Counted from the stretch's first letter, positions 55,765 to 64,000 are shown. The stretch is 64,000 bases of DNA from Kordiimonas marina (GCF_023006325.1 NZ_JAINDF010000005.1:310001-374000); one strand, 5' to 3'. The notes: generated by a model from the sequence alone, not told the origin. Made by a program: numbers and translations.

Positions 55765-56247
55765 ATGAGCGATTATGACGATATCCTGATTTTGATCCGG
55801 CGCATCATGCGGGCCGTGGACCTGCAGTCGAAACAGCTGGTCAAACAGTCCGGGCTGACTGCGCCGCAGCTTGTGGTGATGCAGTCTCTCCGCCGTCACG
55901 GCAAGGTGGCGCCGAGCGTGGTGGCGCGTCATGTTGCGCTCAGTCAGGCGACGATCACATCGATTCTGGAGCGGTTGGAAAAAGCGGGCCTTGTGCGCCG
56001 GGAACGGTCCGAAACCGACAAGCGTGTGGTGTATGCCACGCTGACCGAGGAGGGGATGCGCCGCCTTGAGGACGCGCCCGAGCTGTTGCAGGCGGGTTTC
56101 CTGCGCCAGTACCGCAAGCTGGAACCGTGGGAGCGGTCGATGCTGGTGAGCTCGTTGGAGCGCATCGCCAGCATGATGGATGCCGAAGGCATCGACGCGT
56201 CGCCTATCCTTGAGGTTGGTGAGTTGGATACACCCCGCTCGGCTTAA
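55765..56247 (+). CDS. MarR-family transcriptional regulator
   Basis: 160-residue MarR regulator. The winged helix is GLTAPQLVVMQSLRRHGKVAPSVVARHVALSQATITSILERLEKAGLVRRERSETDKRVVYATLTEEG, with the wing TDKR-VVYATLT. Flanking helices form the dimer. The start is ambiguous: 55765 (MSDYDDILI) or 55744 (MSTGGLSMSDY), each with a G-rich ribosome binding site; I chose the one giving the family's usual N-terminus. It is convergent with hslO (23 bases between stops) and has no obvious divergent target in the window. Confidence 0.92.
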   Translation: MSDYDDILILIRRIMRAVDLQSKQLVKQSGLTAPQLVVMQSLRRHGKVAPSVVARHVALSQATITSILERLEKAGLVRRERSETDKRVVYATLTEEGMRRLEDAPELLQAGFLRQYRKLEPWERSMLVSSLERIASMMDAEGIDASPILEVGELDTPRSA

Positions 56248-56270
56248 GGGCCAAGCCCGTCCGCGTACCC

Positions 56271-57224
56271 TCAGGCTTTGCTGCTTTGGGCTTCTTCAGG
56301 CAGAAAATCGAACGTCTTGTTGCAGAACTGGCAGTTGACGCCGATTTTGCCATCAACCGTCATATGGTCGATGTCGTCCTGGCTGAATGTCCCGAGGACG
56401 GCCAGCAGCCGGGCCCGGTCACAGCGGCAGCCCTTGACCACATGGGAGGCGTCAAAGACGCGCACACCGTCCTCGTTGAACAGCCGGAACAGAAGCTGGT
56501 CCAGGTCCAGTTGCGGGTCCAGAAGCTCCTCGGTCTTGACGCTGTGCATCAGCGTGGAGGCGCGGTTCCAGTGTTCTTTCGTCTCGCGGTCGAGGATGCG
56601 CTCGCGCCCCGCTTCGCCGCGGGCCAGATGCTGAACCATGATACCGCCCGCGCGCCAGTTGCCGGTGACCGGGTCACGGTCGCAGCGCAGGCGCATCTCG
56701 GTCGGCGTCTGTTCGGAATTCATGAAATAATTGCGCGCCACTTCGGACAGGGTTTCGCCCTGCAGGTCCACGATGCCCTGATAGCGTTCCATATCCTTGC
56801 CCTGGTCGATCGTCAGCGCCAGGTAACCGTTCTTGCTGCCGATCAGGCCGTGGAAGCTCGGGTTCTTGCCGTAGGTGGCCAGTTTGTCCTCATTGATGTC
56901 GGCATAGCCGCGCAGGTGCCCGGTGCCGTCGGCCTTCAGCTCATAGTCGGTGACCATCATCGGCACCGCACCATCTGACTTGGTCTGGATCGTGACGATG
57001 CCTTCGAACTTGAGCATGGACCCCAGAAGGCTTGCCAGCACCAGGAGCTCACCGAGGATACGCGCCACCGGTTCCGGATAGTTGTGGGCACGCAGGATCT
57101 GGTCCGCGACCGTACCGAGCCTGACGGCGCGGCCGCGCACATCCATGCCCTCAATGCGGAACGGGCGGATCTCGTTATCCCGGCTGCCTTCCGGGTCCTT
57201 GATGACAATCGGCGCTTCAGTCAT
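56271..57224 (-). CDS. hslO: Hsp33 redox-regulated chaperone
   Basis: 317-residue cytoplasmic holdase activated by oxidation. The zinc/redox centre is complete near the C-terminus: KGCRCDR and NCQFCNK give the CxC...CxxC arrangement that holds zinc when reduced and forms disulphides under oxidative stress. The N-terminal domain contains LGELLVLASLLGSMLKFEGIVTIQTK. It is third in a leftward argD-argF-hslO arrangement (39 bases after argF), an order common in alphaproteobacteria. Confidence 0.97.
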   Translation of the reverse strand: MTEAPIVIKDPEGSRDNEIRPFRIEGMDVRGRAVRLGTVADQILRAHNYPEPVARILGELLVLASLLGSMLKFEGIVTIQTKSDGAVPMMVTDYELKADGTGHLRGYADINEDKLATYGKNPSFHGLIGSKNGYLALTIDQGKDMERYQGIVDLQGETLSEVARNYFMNSEQTPTEMRLRCDRDPVTGNWRAGGIMVQHLARGEAGRERILDRETKEHWNRASTLMHSVKTEELLDPQLDLDQLLFRLFNEDGVRVFDASHVVKGCRCDRARLLAVLGTFSQDDIDHMTVDGKIGVNCQFCNKTFDFLPEEAQSSKA

Positions 57225-57263
57225 GGCCTTCGGTTCACTCTAATTACGGGACCTCCGGAAAGG

Positions 57264-58205
57264 TCAGATTTTGCCCAAACACCAGGCGACGACAGCTTTC
57301 TGCGCGTGCAGACGGTTTTCGGCTTCGTCCCAGATGACGGATTGCGGGCCGTCGATCACTTCTGCGGTCACTTCCTCGCCGCGGTGGGCGGGCAGGCAGT
57401 GCATGAACAGGGCGCCGTCGGCGGCATGGGCCATCAATTGGGCATTCACCTGATAAGGTTCAAGGGTCTCCATGCGGCCGTCGTTCGGGTCGTCGCCCAT
57501 CGACACCCAGGTGTCGGTAAAAACAACCTCGGCGCCCTTGATAGCCGCGACAGGGTCTGTGGTGACGGTGATATTGCCGCCTTCGGCGTGGGCCCAGGCC
57601 AGGGCCTCCGCGTTAGGCGACAGCGTATCCGGGCAGCCGAGCGTGAGCGGGAAGTCGAACTTCACCGCCGCTTCGATAAGCGAGGTGGCGACATTGTTGC
57701 CGTCGCCGAGCCAGGCCATGGGGCGGCCGGAGACCGAGCCCAGATGTTCCTCAATCGTCATCATGTCGGCCATCAGCTGGCACGGGTGCGACCGGTCGGT
57801 CAGCGCGTTGATCACCGGCACGCTGCCCATTTCCGCAAGCTCCACCACCGCATCGTGGGATTTGGCGCGGATCATGATGGCATCGACATAGCGGGACATG
57901 ACGCGCGCGGTGTCGGCCACTGTTTCACCGCGGCCAAGCTGCATGGAGCCGCCCTGCAGCACGAGGGATGAGCCGCCGAGCTGCTGCATGCCCATTTCGA
58001 AGCTGATACGCGTCCGGGTCGACGATTTCTCGAAAATCATCGCGAGCGTATAGCCCTCAAGCGGGGCGCCTTCGTCGACCGCGCCCTTGGGCAGGCCGCG
58101 GCGTGCAGCTTTCCATCGTTTTGCCGTGTCCAGGATGTGGTGGAGCACATCGGCTGGAATATCCTTGAGATCGACAAAATGGCTGTTCGGCTGCACGCTA
58201 CTCAT
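57264..58205 (-). CDS. argF: Ornithine carbamoyltransferase
   Basis: 313-residue cytoplasmic enzyme that makes citrulline from ornithine and carbamoyl phosphate in arginine synthesis. It contains the carbamoyl-phosphate motif SSTRTRISFE, the HPCQLMAD motif, and the ornithine-side MHCLPAHRGEE with the catalytic Cys. Length is normal. It lies 57 bases downstream of argD and 39 upstream of hslO on the same strand. Confidence 0.97.
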   Translation of the reverse strand: MSSVQPNSHFVDLKDIPADVLHHILDTAKRWKAARRGLPKGAVDEGAPLEGYTLAMIFEKSSTRTRISFEMGMQQLGGSSLVLQGGSMQLGRGETVADTARVMSRYVDAIMIRAKSHDAVVELAEMGSVPVINALTDRSHPCQLMADMMTIEEHLGSVSGRPMAWLGDGNNVATSLIEAAVKFDFPLTLGCPDTLSPNAEALAWAHAEGGNITVTTDPVAAIKGAEVVFTDTWVSMGDDPNDGRMETLEPYQVNAQLMAHAADGALFMHCLPAHRGEEVTAEVIDGPQSVIWDEAENRLHAQKAVVAWCLGKI

Positions 58206-58262
58206 TCACTTGGTTCCTATTTTGAGGCCGGCCCCCAAACCTGAATTCAGGGGCCGGTGTGA

Positions 58263-59453
58263 TTAACTCGGTATCCCGTTTTTCCGCCAGTCTTCGAAGG
58301 CGGCGTCGTAAATTTCCATCGCTTCGTCGATGTGGCTTTCCTCGACAATCAGCGGCGGCAACATGCGCACGACCATGTCGCCGGCAACGGCAGGCAGGAG
58401 GCCGCGTTCGGTAAAGTCGAGCGTTGCCGCTTTGGTGGGTACGTCAGGCAGGCGGATACCGGCCATCAGGCCCATGCCGCGGACTTCCTGGATAAAGTCA
58501 CCATGGCGCTGCTGAAGCGCGGCCAGGCGGCCCTGAAGCAGATCACCCATTTGCTTGACCCGCGGCAGGAATTCCGGCTTGAGCATTTCGTCCATGACCG
58601 CGTTGCCGACAGCCATGCCGAGCGGGTTGCCGCCGTAGGTGCTGCCGTGGGTGCCGACGGTCATGCCGGACGCGGCGTCTTCGGTGGCGAGGCAGGCGCC
58701 GAGCGGGAAGCCGCCGCCGATCCCCTTGGCCGAGGTGACGATATCGGGCGTGATGTCCGACCATTCGTGGGCGAACAGCTTGCCGGTCCGGCCCATGCCG
58801 CACTGGATTTCATCGAACACGAGCAGGAGGCCGTTTTCGTCGCACAGGTCACGGAGCGCACGCATGACATCGACCGGAACCGGGCGGATACCGCCTTCGC
58901 CCTGGATCGGTTCAACCATGATGCCGCCGGTCTCGGGGCCGATCGCGGCCTTGACGGCTTCAATGTCGCCGAAGGGCACAACGTCGAAGCCACCGGGCAG
59001 CGGGTCGAAGCCCTTGACCAGCTTTTCCTGGCCCGCGGCGGCGATGCCAGCCAGCGTGCGGCCATGGAAGGCCGACGACATGGTGATCAGCCGGTGCTTG
59101 CCCTTGTTGCCTTTGTCATAATGGTATTTGCGTACCATCTTGATCGCGCACTCGATCGCCTCGGCGCCCGAGTTGGTGAAGAAGACCGTGTCGGCGAACG
59201 AGTTGTCGACAAGGCGTTGGGCCAGTTTCTCGCCGAGCGGGATACGGTAGGTGTTCGCGGTGTGCCACAGCTTGTGCGCCTGGTCACACAGCGCATTCAC
59301 CAGCGTCGGGTGGCAATGACCCAGGCACATGACGCCGATGCCGGCGTAGAAATCGAGATATTTTTTCCCGTTTTCGTCAAAAAGATACATGCCTTCCCCG
59401 CGCTCGAAAGCGATAGGAACCCTGGCATAGGTTGGCAACAGCGGCGTAATCAC
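58263..59453 (-). CDS. argD: Acetylornithine aminotransferase
   Basis: 396-residue PLP enzyme converting N-acetylglutamate semialdehyde and glutamate to N-acetylornithine and 2-oxoglutarate; the same protein often serves in lysine synthesis (DapC). It contains YLDFYAGIGVMCLGH, FFTNSGAEAIECAIKMVRKY, LLVFDEIQCGMGRTGKLFAHEW and SAKGIGGGFPLGACL with the PLP lysine. It heads the arginine pair, and its promoter should lie in 59454-59624. Confidence 0.97.
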   Translation of the reverse strand: MITPLLPTYARVPIAFERGEGMYLFDENGKKYLDFYAGIGVMCLGHCHPTLVNALCDQAHKLWHTANTYRIPLGEKLAQRLVDNSFADTVFFTNSGAEAIECAIKMVRKYHYDKGNKGKHRLITMSSAFHGRTLAGIAAAGQEKLVKGFDPLPGGFDVVPFGDIEAVKAAIGPETGGIMVEPIQGEGGIRPVPVDVMRALRDLCDENGLLLVFDEIQCGMGRTGKLFAHEWSDITPDIVTSAKGIGGGFPLGACLATEDAASGMTVGTHGSTYGGNPLGMAVGNAVMDEMLKPEFLPRVKQMGDLLQGRLAALQQRHGDFIQEVRGMGLMAGIRLPDVPTKAATLDFTERGLLPAVAGDMVVRMLPPLIVEESHIDEAMEIYDAAFEDWRKNGIPS

Positions 59454-59624
59454 AACGAATCTCCCTCAAAATTCGGCCCTGGTACAGGCTGCGACGTCTT
59501 CTTGTGGCGTCTCAGAAAAGCGTGTGGCCGGAGGCATTATCGCGCACCGGCCAGATCGTCGGAGAGGATGCCTCTGCCCCCAAAATATGTCAATGGAGCA
59601 CAGCGGCTATTTTGGCCCTTTTTC

Positions 59625-60449
59625 TTAGGCTTTCAGCCGGTAACCGCTTTTGAACACCCGGTAGACCCAGAAGGTCAGGATCAGGTTTATGGCGAGGGTA
59701 TAAAGAACGCCGACCATCAGGTTGCTGTCGGCTTTGTCGATGAAGCCGTAGCGGAAGCCGTCGATCAGGTAAAAGAACGGGTTCAGGTGCGACATGGTCT
59801 GCCACGCGGGCGCCAGCCGTTCGATCGAATAGAAGGTGCCGGAAAGAAGACTCAAGGGTGCTACCACAAAGTTGGTGATGGCGGCGGTATGGTCGAATTT
59901 CTCAGCCCAGATGCCAGTCAATACACCGATGAGCGACAGCATGGTGCTGGCGGCCACGGCGAAATAGACCACGGCCCAGACATGGGCGATCGTCATGCTG
60001 ACGCCAGGCATGACCAGAAAGGCGGTGCCGACCGCCATGCCGACAACCAGACCGCGGGTCATCCCGCCGCCGACGAAGCCGACGGTCAGCTCCAGCGCGG
60101 ACAGGGGCGGCATCAGCGTGTCGACAATATTGCCCTGCACCTTGGAGATGATGAGCGACGAAGACGTGTTGGCGAAGGCGTTCTGCAGCATGGTCATCAC
60201 AATGAGACCGGGGGCCAGGAAGGTGCTGTAGGACATTCCGGCGATATGCCGACCCGACCCGCCAAGCGCCAGCGTAAAGATAATCATATAGAGAATCGTG
60301 GTGATGGCGGGGGACGCCAGTGTCTGTGCCCACACCTTCATGAAGCGACGGGTTTCCCTGAGATAAAGGGTCTTCAGACCCAGCCAGTTGACCCGGCCAA
60401 TGCTTCTGGTACCCGGCAGTGGATACGCGTTCTCAGCCTCTGCCTGCAT
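59625..60449 (-). CDS. ABC-2 type transporter permease
   Basis: 274-residue permease of the ABC-2 exporter family (YadH-like), with six transmembrane segments. Recognisable stretches are TLYLRETRRFMKVWAQTLASPAITTILYMIIFTLALG near the N-terminus and LSLLSGTFYSIERLAPAWQTMSHLNPFFYLIDGFRYGF near the C-terminus, the signature region. The ATG at 60449 has AGGAG upstream and gives the right N-terminus; the frame from 60611 is an upstream shadow. ABC-2 permeases require a separate ATPase, but none is adjacent: gcrA is divergent upstream and argD follows downstream. Substrate unknown. Confidence 0.9.
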   Translation of the reverse strand: MQAEAENAYPLPGTRSIGRVNWLGLKTLYLRETRRFMKVWAQTLASPAITTILYMIIFTLALGGSGRHIAGMSYSTFLAPGLIVMTMLQNAFANTSSSLIISKVQGNIVDTLMPPLSALELTVGFVGGGMTRGLVVGMAVGTAFLVMPGVSMTIAHVWAVVYFAVAASTMLSLIGVLTGIWAEKFDHTAAITNFVVAPLSLLSGTFYSIERLAPAWQTMSHLNPFFYLIDGFRYGFIDKADSNLMVGVLYTLAINLILTFWVYRVFKSGYRLKA

Positions 60450-60502
60450 GTGTTCGCTCCTAATTTTCACGTCGGCAACACCATATGGGGACGTATGAGG
60501 CC

Positions 60503-60532
60503 TTGGCAAGTGCCCCTTGGGGACGATATAAG
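60503..60532 (+). promoter_or_regulatory. Sigma70-type promoter for gcrA
   Basis: TTGGCA (60503-60508) and TATAAG (60527-60532) with an 18-base spacer, 57 bases before the gcrA start. No GANTC methylation site occurs in the gap between gcrA and the divergent permease. Confidence 0.5.
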
Positions 60533-60588
60533 CGGGGAAAGCCATTAGTGCAGATGAAAAAAAGTAAACACACACATAAGGAATGACC

Positions 60589-61005
60589 ATGGCCTGGACG
60601 GACGAGCGCATTGATCAGCTCAAAAAGCTTTGGGATGATGGCCTGAGCGCAAGCCAGATTGCAAAAGAACTGGGTGAAGGCGTGACCCGTAATGCCGTGA
60701 TCGGCAAGGCACACCGCCTTGGCCTCAAGTCGCGTCCGTCGCCGGTGAAGTCCGACAAGGAAAAGAAACCGGCCGCGCCCAAGAAAGTGGTCAAAAAGGC
60801 AGACAAGAAGCTGGTTACGCTGCTCGACCTGAGCGACCGTATGTGCAAGTGGCCGCTCGGTCATCCGGGTGATGCCGACTTCCATTTCTGCGGCAAGCAG
60901 TCCGAACCGGGGATGCCTTACTGCGCAGGGCACTGTGCGGAAGCCTATCAGGCGCAGCCGCCCCGTCGTGACCGTCGGCAGACCCCGCGTCCGCCGATCA
61001 TGTAA
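60589..61005 (+). CDS. gcrA: Cell-cycle regulator GcrA
   Basis: 138-residue alphaproteobacterial transcription factor that acts with sigma70 and binds DNA methylated by CcrM at GANTC. The N-terminal HTH is unmistakable: AWTDERIDQLKKLWDDGLSASQIAKELGEGVTRNAVIGKAHRLGL. A basic linker (KEKKPAAPKKVVKKADKK) leads to a C-terminal domain with CKWPLGHPGDADFHFCGKQSEPGMPYCAGHC, which holds conserved Cys/His residues. The start at 60589 is preferred to 60583, as the family begins with [MS/A]WTDER, and AAGGA lies upstream. Confidence 0.97.
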   Translation: MAWTDERIDQLKKLWDDGLSASQIAKELGEGVTRNAVIGKAHRLGLKSRPSPVKSDKEKKPAAPKKVVKKADKKLVTLLDLSDRMCKWPLGHPGDADFHFCGKQSEPGMPYCAGHCAEAYQAQPPRRDRRQTPRPPIM

Positions 61006-61052
61006 GGCGTTGAAGCCCTATCCCGGCTTCGATCACAATTTTGCGAACCTAT

Positions 61053-61090
61053 AGCGCTTGCCGTCTGCGCGGCAGGCGCTAGGATTGTTT
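61053..61090 (+). terminator. Possible terminator after gcrA
   Basis: AGCGCTTGCCG and CGGCAGGCGCT pair with one G-T around TCTGCG, followed by AGGATTGTTT. It is a strong stem with a weak T-run, 47 bases after the gcrA stop. Confidence 0.45.
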
Positions 61091-61131
61091 AAGACAACCG
61101 TTTGATCAGGCCAGACCTTAGGGAGAGATAC

Positions 61132-61599
61132 ATGAAACTGCGCTTCCTGACCGCCGGGATTGCTGCCGCCGCCATCACTGGCGCCCTTGCGATACCCGCC
61201 ACCGCGCACAGCGACGAACATGAAAAGCCGTTCGCCGAATCGAAGTACCGCATGGACAATATGAAGATTACCGTGAATGCGCTCCATAACATCGTGCAGC
61301 ACTTCAAGGGCCAGGCCAAGGAAGACGGCGACGTTGCCAAGCTGGCGGAAATCTGGGCTGTGTCCGCGTCCATGGTGAAGGGCAGCTTCGCCAAAGACAC
61401 GCGCGGCATGGAAGGCGCGACCGACGCCAAAGCCGACATTTGGGAAAACTGGGCCGACTTCGCCAAGCGCGCTGATGATTACGCCGCGGATGTGAAAGCG
61501 TTTGCCGATGCTGCTCGCACGGGCGGGGATATTCAGGGCACCTTCAAACAGGCCGCCAGCCACTGCAAAAGCTGCCACGATAAATATAAAGAAGATTAA
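61132..61599 (+). CDS. Cytochrome c' (class II cytochrome c)
   Basis: 155-residue exported haem protein. Signal peptide about 1-25 (MKLRFLTAGIAAAAITGALAIPATA), a four-helix-bundle type sequence, and the haem-binding CKSCH near the C-terminus (CKSCHDKYKED), the hallmark of cytochrome c'. It may bind NO or act in electron transfer. The ATG at 61132 follows GGGAGAG. It is convergent with cytochrome b561 across a terminator; the two haem proteins commonly neighbour each other. Confidence 0.93.
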   Translation: MKLRFLTAGIAAAAITGALAIPATAHSDEHEKPFAESKYRMDNMKITVNALHNIVQHFKGQAKEDGDVAKLAEIWAVSASMVKGSFAKDTRGMEGATDAKADIWENWADFAKRADDYAADVKAFADAARTGGDIQGTFKQAASHCKSCHDKYKED

Positions 61600-61626
61600 G
61601 CGGGGCCCATCGCCAGCTTGCCAAGA

Positions 61627-61650
61627 GGCCGGGCATTGCCCGGCCTTTTT
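61627..61650 (+). terminator. Rho-independent terminator of the cytochrome c' gene
   Basis: GGCCGGGC and GCCCGGCC enclose ATT and are followed by five T residues, 28 bases after the cytochrome c' stop. Placed between convergent genes, it could also serve the opposite strand. Confidence 0.85.
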
Positions 61651-61657
61651 GTTGGCA

Positions 61658-62311
61658 TCAGAAAATAATCAGCCAGACGGCTGCCGCTATGCCGGCCCCC
61701 AGCGCGAGGGCGAGAAGCGGCGAGGCCATTTTAGGCGCGGGCGTGCCTTCTTCCGCGCGTTTGGTCCCGGCGATCATGGGCGCGATCAGGTTCACCCGGC
61801 GCGCGGCATAGCCGATGATGAACAGGATATGCAGCGCCACCAGGCCCATCAGGATATAGCCGATGGTTTCGTGGATTTCGGTGATCAGCCCCGCACTGCC
61901 CCCGGCCTTGCTGCTGAAGGGGCCGGAAAACAGCATGTCATCGGTCGCGAACAGGCCCAGGATGCTCTGGACCAGCAATAGTGTCAGCATCGCGGTGACG
62001 GACAGCGCCCCCAGCGGGTTGTGGCCGACCCACGGATAGGGCTCACCCGGTTTGCGCTTTTCGCGCATATAAGCGCGGATCGCCCTGGGGCCTTTGATGA
62101 AGGACGTGAAGCGCGCGGTTTCGCTGCCGATGAAGCCCCACACGATGCGCCAGGCTACCAGGCCCAGCACGGTCACCCCGGCATAAAGGTGCATGTCGGC
62201 GTAAATGCCGAATTTGTCCTGAAAGGCGGAATAGAGGGAAAGGCTAAAGGCGGTCACGAGGGCCCAGTGAAACAGGCGGATGGGACCGTCCCATACCTTG
62301 ATCTTTTTCAT
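61658..62311 (-). CDS. Cytochrome b561
   Basis: 217-residue di-haem inner-membrane protein with about five hydrophobic segments. It begins with KVWDGPIRLFHWALVTAFSLSLYSAF, where the His ligates haem, followed by HLYAGVTVLGLVAWRIVWGF, and later GHNPLGALSV and IHETIGYILMGLVALHILFI with further His ligands. It moves electrons between quinones or periplasmic donors. The start overlaps the E1 beta stop by ATGA, an unusual partnership with a 2-oxoacid dehydrogenase. It faces cytochrome c' across the terminator. Confidence 0.93.
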   Translation of the reverse strand: MKKIKVWDGPIRLFHWALVTAFSLSLYSAFQDKFGIYADMHLYAGVTVLGLVAWRIVWGFIGSETARFTSFIKGPRAIRAYMREKRKPGEPYPWVGHNPLGALSVTAMLTLLLVQSILGLFATDDMLFSGPFSSKAGGSAGLITEIHETIGYILMGLVALHILFIIGYAARRVNLIAPMIAGTKRAEEGTPAPKMASPLLALALGAGIAAAVWLIIF

Positions 62312-63324
62312 GCTGTCTCCTGCATGTCTAGAAGGGCCAGAATGGCGGCTGTGATGGTGTCGGCGTGCGGCAGCCAGGCGTGTTCGCCCGCGCGGCCATA
62401 CGGGATGGGGGTGTGCGGCGGCGTGACCGCAACAGGCGCGGCCTTGAGCGCGCCAAAATGATCGCGGGCGACGGCGGAGATCACGGCATCGGCGAAGCCG
62501 CCGAAATCTGTGCCTTCGTCGACGACGACAAGGTGGCCTGTCTTCTTCACGCTGTTTGCGATCAGCGTGAGGTCGAGCGGCACGATCGTCCGCGGGTCAA
62601 TGAGGTCGATGCTGATGCCGCGGGCTTCCAGGCTGGTGACGGCGGCTTCGGCGGCGTGCCGCATGGCGCCGAGCGCGACCACGGTTGCCGATTCGCCTTC
62701 CGTAACCAACCGGCCTTTGCCCAGCGGGACCGCGGGCAGGTCGTCCGCCACATCGCCCTCATGGCCGTAAAGGCCCTTATGTTCGAACAGAACCACGGGG
62801 TCGGGGCTTCCGACCGCAGCCTTAAGGAGGCCTGCGGCGTCCGCGGGGGTCGAGGGGCAGGCGACCATAAGCCCCGGAATCTGCGCTAACACACCGTAAA
62901 GCGACTGGCTGTGCATGGCGGCCGAGCTGTCGCCCGCGCCCATGGTGGTGCGGATCACAAGCGGCAGGTCGAAGCGGCCGTTCGCCAGGAAACGCGCCTT
63001 GGCGGCCTGGTTCAGGATCTGGTCGAAAGCGACGCCGATAAAGTCGGAGAACATCAGTTCGACAATGGGCTTGAGGCCGGTCATCGCCGCGCCCGTCGCC
63101 ATGCCGATGAAGCTGGCCTCCGAGATGGGGGTGTCGATGACCCGGCCCTCGCCGAATTTGGCGCCGAGGCCACGGGTGACGCCGAAGACACCGCCGAGTT
63201 CCGCCCCGCCTTTGACCCCGGCGCCGCCGGCAATGTCTTCGCCGATGACGACGATGGTGTCGTCTGCGGCCATCAGGTCCTGATGGGCGCGGTTGAGCGC
63301 GTCACGGATGCTCATCCTGGTCAT
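62308..63324 (-). CDS. 2-oxoacid dehydrogenase E1 beta subunit
   Basis: 338-residue beta subunit of a heterotetrameric E1 that decarboxylates a 2-oxoacid with ThDP (pyruvate, acetoin or branched-chain type). It has VVIGEDIAGGAGVKGGAELGGVFGVTRGL, FSDFIGVAFDQILNQAAKARF and EHKGLYGHEGDV. The C-terminal transketolase-like domain contains IDLIDPRTIVPLDLTLI. The ATG at 63324 overlaps the E1 alpha stop by ATGA; a longer upstream frame is inside the alpha gene. It is coupled to cytochrome b561 downstream. No E2 or E3 gene is in the window, so the complex type cannot be settled. Confidence 0.95.
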   Translation of the reverse strand: MTRMSIRDALNRAHQDLMAADDTIVVIGEDIAGGAGVKGGAELGGVFGVTRGLGAKFGEGRVIDTPISEASFIGMATGAAMTGLKPIVELMFSDFIGVAFDQILNQAAKARFLANGRFDLPLVIRTTMGAGDSSAAMHSQSLYGVLAQIPGLMVACPSTPADAAGLLKAAVGSPDPVVLFEHKGLYGHEGDVADDLPAVPLGKGRLVTEGESATVVALGAMRHAAEAAVTSLEARGISIDLIDPRTIVPLDLTLIANSVKKTGHLVVVDEGTDFGGFADAVISAVARDHFGALKAAPVAVTPPHTPIPYGRAGEHAWLPHADTITAAILALLDMQETA

Positions 63325-64000
63325 GCCGCGCCTCCCAACCGTGTGGCCCACCGGGCTACGGCTTCGTCGCTGGTGTCCGCTTGCTGGTTCGCCGCGGTGA
63401 CCGCGGCTTTCGCAGCCGCATGGGCGCCGGTCTTGATCGTGTGGCATTCGGTGGCGGTGGCACCGGCGCGCAACAGCGTGTCTTCAAACTGCTCCAGCGG
63501 GTCTGGTTGGCTGTCGGCGGCGGAGCGGTAAAGCTGCTCGTCACCATGATAATGGCCGCTGAGACGCGGGACCGAGGCTTCGACAAGCGCGGGGGACCCG
63601 GTCTCTCGCACCCAGGAAACCAGCCGGTCCACCGTCTTGAGGCAGCCGGTGATATCGCCGCCCTCCACATGGCTGGCGGCCAGGCCGAACCCGCGGGCCC
63701 GCGCCATCGGGCTGATGCCGCCTGAGGCATAATGCGCGGAGGTCGATTGGCCGAGGCCGTTGTTTTCGATCACGAACAGAAGCGGCAGCTTGAGCGCGAC
63801 GGCGAGGTTCATGGTCTCGAACACCGCCCCCTGGTTGGTGGCGCCGTCGCCCATCACGGCGACTCCGATGCCGCCGGTCTTGAGGGTCTTGGCGCTCAGC
63901 GCGGCGCCCGCGGCCAGCGGCACCTGTCCGCCGACGATGCCATTGCTGGTGAGGAACCCCACCTCCGGCGCGAGAAGATGCTGGGTGCCGCCGAGCCCTT
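63321..64000 (-). CDS. 2-oxoacid dehydrogenase E1 alpha subunit, N-terminus cut by window end
   Basis: Partial: about 226 codons of the C-terminal part are present, open to the right edge. The ThDP-binding motif is intact: MGDGATNQGAVFETMNLAVALKLPLLFVIENN. Near the edge, GLGGTQHLLAPEVGFLTSNGIVGGQVPLAAG is typical of the family. It is coupled to E1 beta by ATGA. The frame continues through 64000, so the apparent start near 63962 is an internal GTG rather than the true start. Confidence 0.94.
   Translation of the reverse strand, partial: GLGGTQHLLAPEVGFLTSNGIVGGQVPLAAGAALSAKTLKTGGIGVAVMGDGATNQGAVFETMNLAVALKLPLLFVIENNGLGQSTSAHYASGGISPMARARGFGLAASHVEGGDITGCLKTVDRLVSWVRETGSPALVEASVPRLSGHYHGDEQLYRSAADSQPDPLEQFEDTLLRAGATATECHTIKTGAHAAAKAAVTAANQQADTSDEAVARWATRLGGAA

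Noticed and set aside
58332-60548. 738-codon frame antisense to argD and the ABC-2 permease
   Set aside because: It spans two well-recognised genes and their intergenic region; no coherent protein.

Overview
The window is high-GC chromosomal DNA from an alphaproteobacterium. The best evidence is a GcrA cell-cycle regulator (60589-61005), the gene order argD-argF-hslO, an ECF sigma / ChrR-type anti-sigma pair, and several TonB-dependent receptors. The species cannot be named from sequence alone; a free-living aerobic, possibly marine lineage fits the content (NhaC antiporter, copper efflux, large calcium-binding secreted protein). I saw no rRNA, tRNA, CRISPR array, insertion sequence or phage gene.

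Layout. 1-2244: a partial TonB-dependent receptor. 2763-9160: a leftward copper/silver efflux operon (small Cys/His-rich secreted protein, CusC, CusB with a fused CusF domain, CusA). 9335-16990: an AraC regulator divergent from a TIGR03032-like protein, followed by a ~1,724-residue secreted protein built from a duplicated [cadherin-like + seven FG-GAP] module plus VCBS and RTX repeats. 17552-27366: a nine-gene same-strand cluster that I consider the most interesting part: two different solute-binding-protein/OmpA fusions, a membrane-anchored von Willebrand A protein, a two-TM coiled-coil protein, a TelA-like protein, a complete NitT/TauT-type ABC importer whose binding protein resembles the urea-carboxylase-associated family, and a Coq4-like protein. 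27413-35007: a LysR regulator divergent from a tightly coupled catabolic operon (NhaC-type transporter, CoA-transferase A and B, M20 deacylase, thiolase, class III aminotransferase), ending in a strong terminator. 35300-37873: a second TonB receptor.

38154-43345: stress genes: RluE-type pseudouridine synthase, a KatG with a signal peptide, an ECF sigma factor with its ChrR-like partner (with a recognisable ECF11-type promoter upstream), and a MerR regulator divergent from an EthD-like gene. 43535-48764: a putative envelope redox cluster (TlpA-like thioredoxin, DUF4266 lipoprotein, DUF3570 outer-membrane protein, ApbE, DsbD/ScsB). 48761-55638: a four-fold repeat membrane protein, a large transketolase-like enzyme, a Sel1-repeat protein and a TPR protein. 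55765-64000: MarR regulator, hslO-argF-argD, an ABC-2 permease, gcrA, a cytochrome c', and a leftward operon of 2-oxoacid dehydrogenase E1 alpha (cut by the window end), E1 beta and cytochrome b561.

Many adjacent genes overlap by ATGA, indicating translational coupling. Starts were chosen from ribosome binding sites, signal peptides and family length, and often lie inside the longest open frame. All functions are inferred from recognised motifs; no searches were run.
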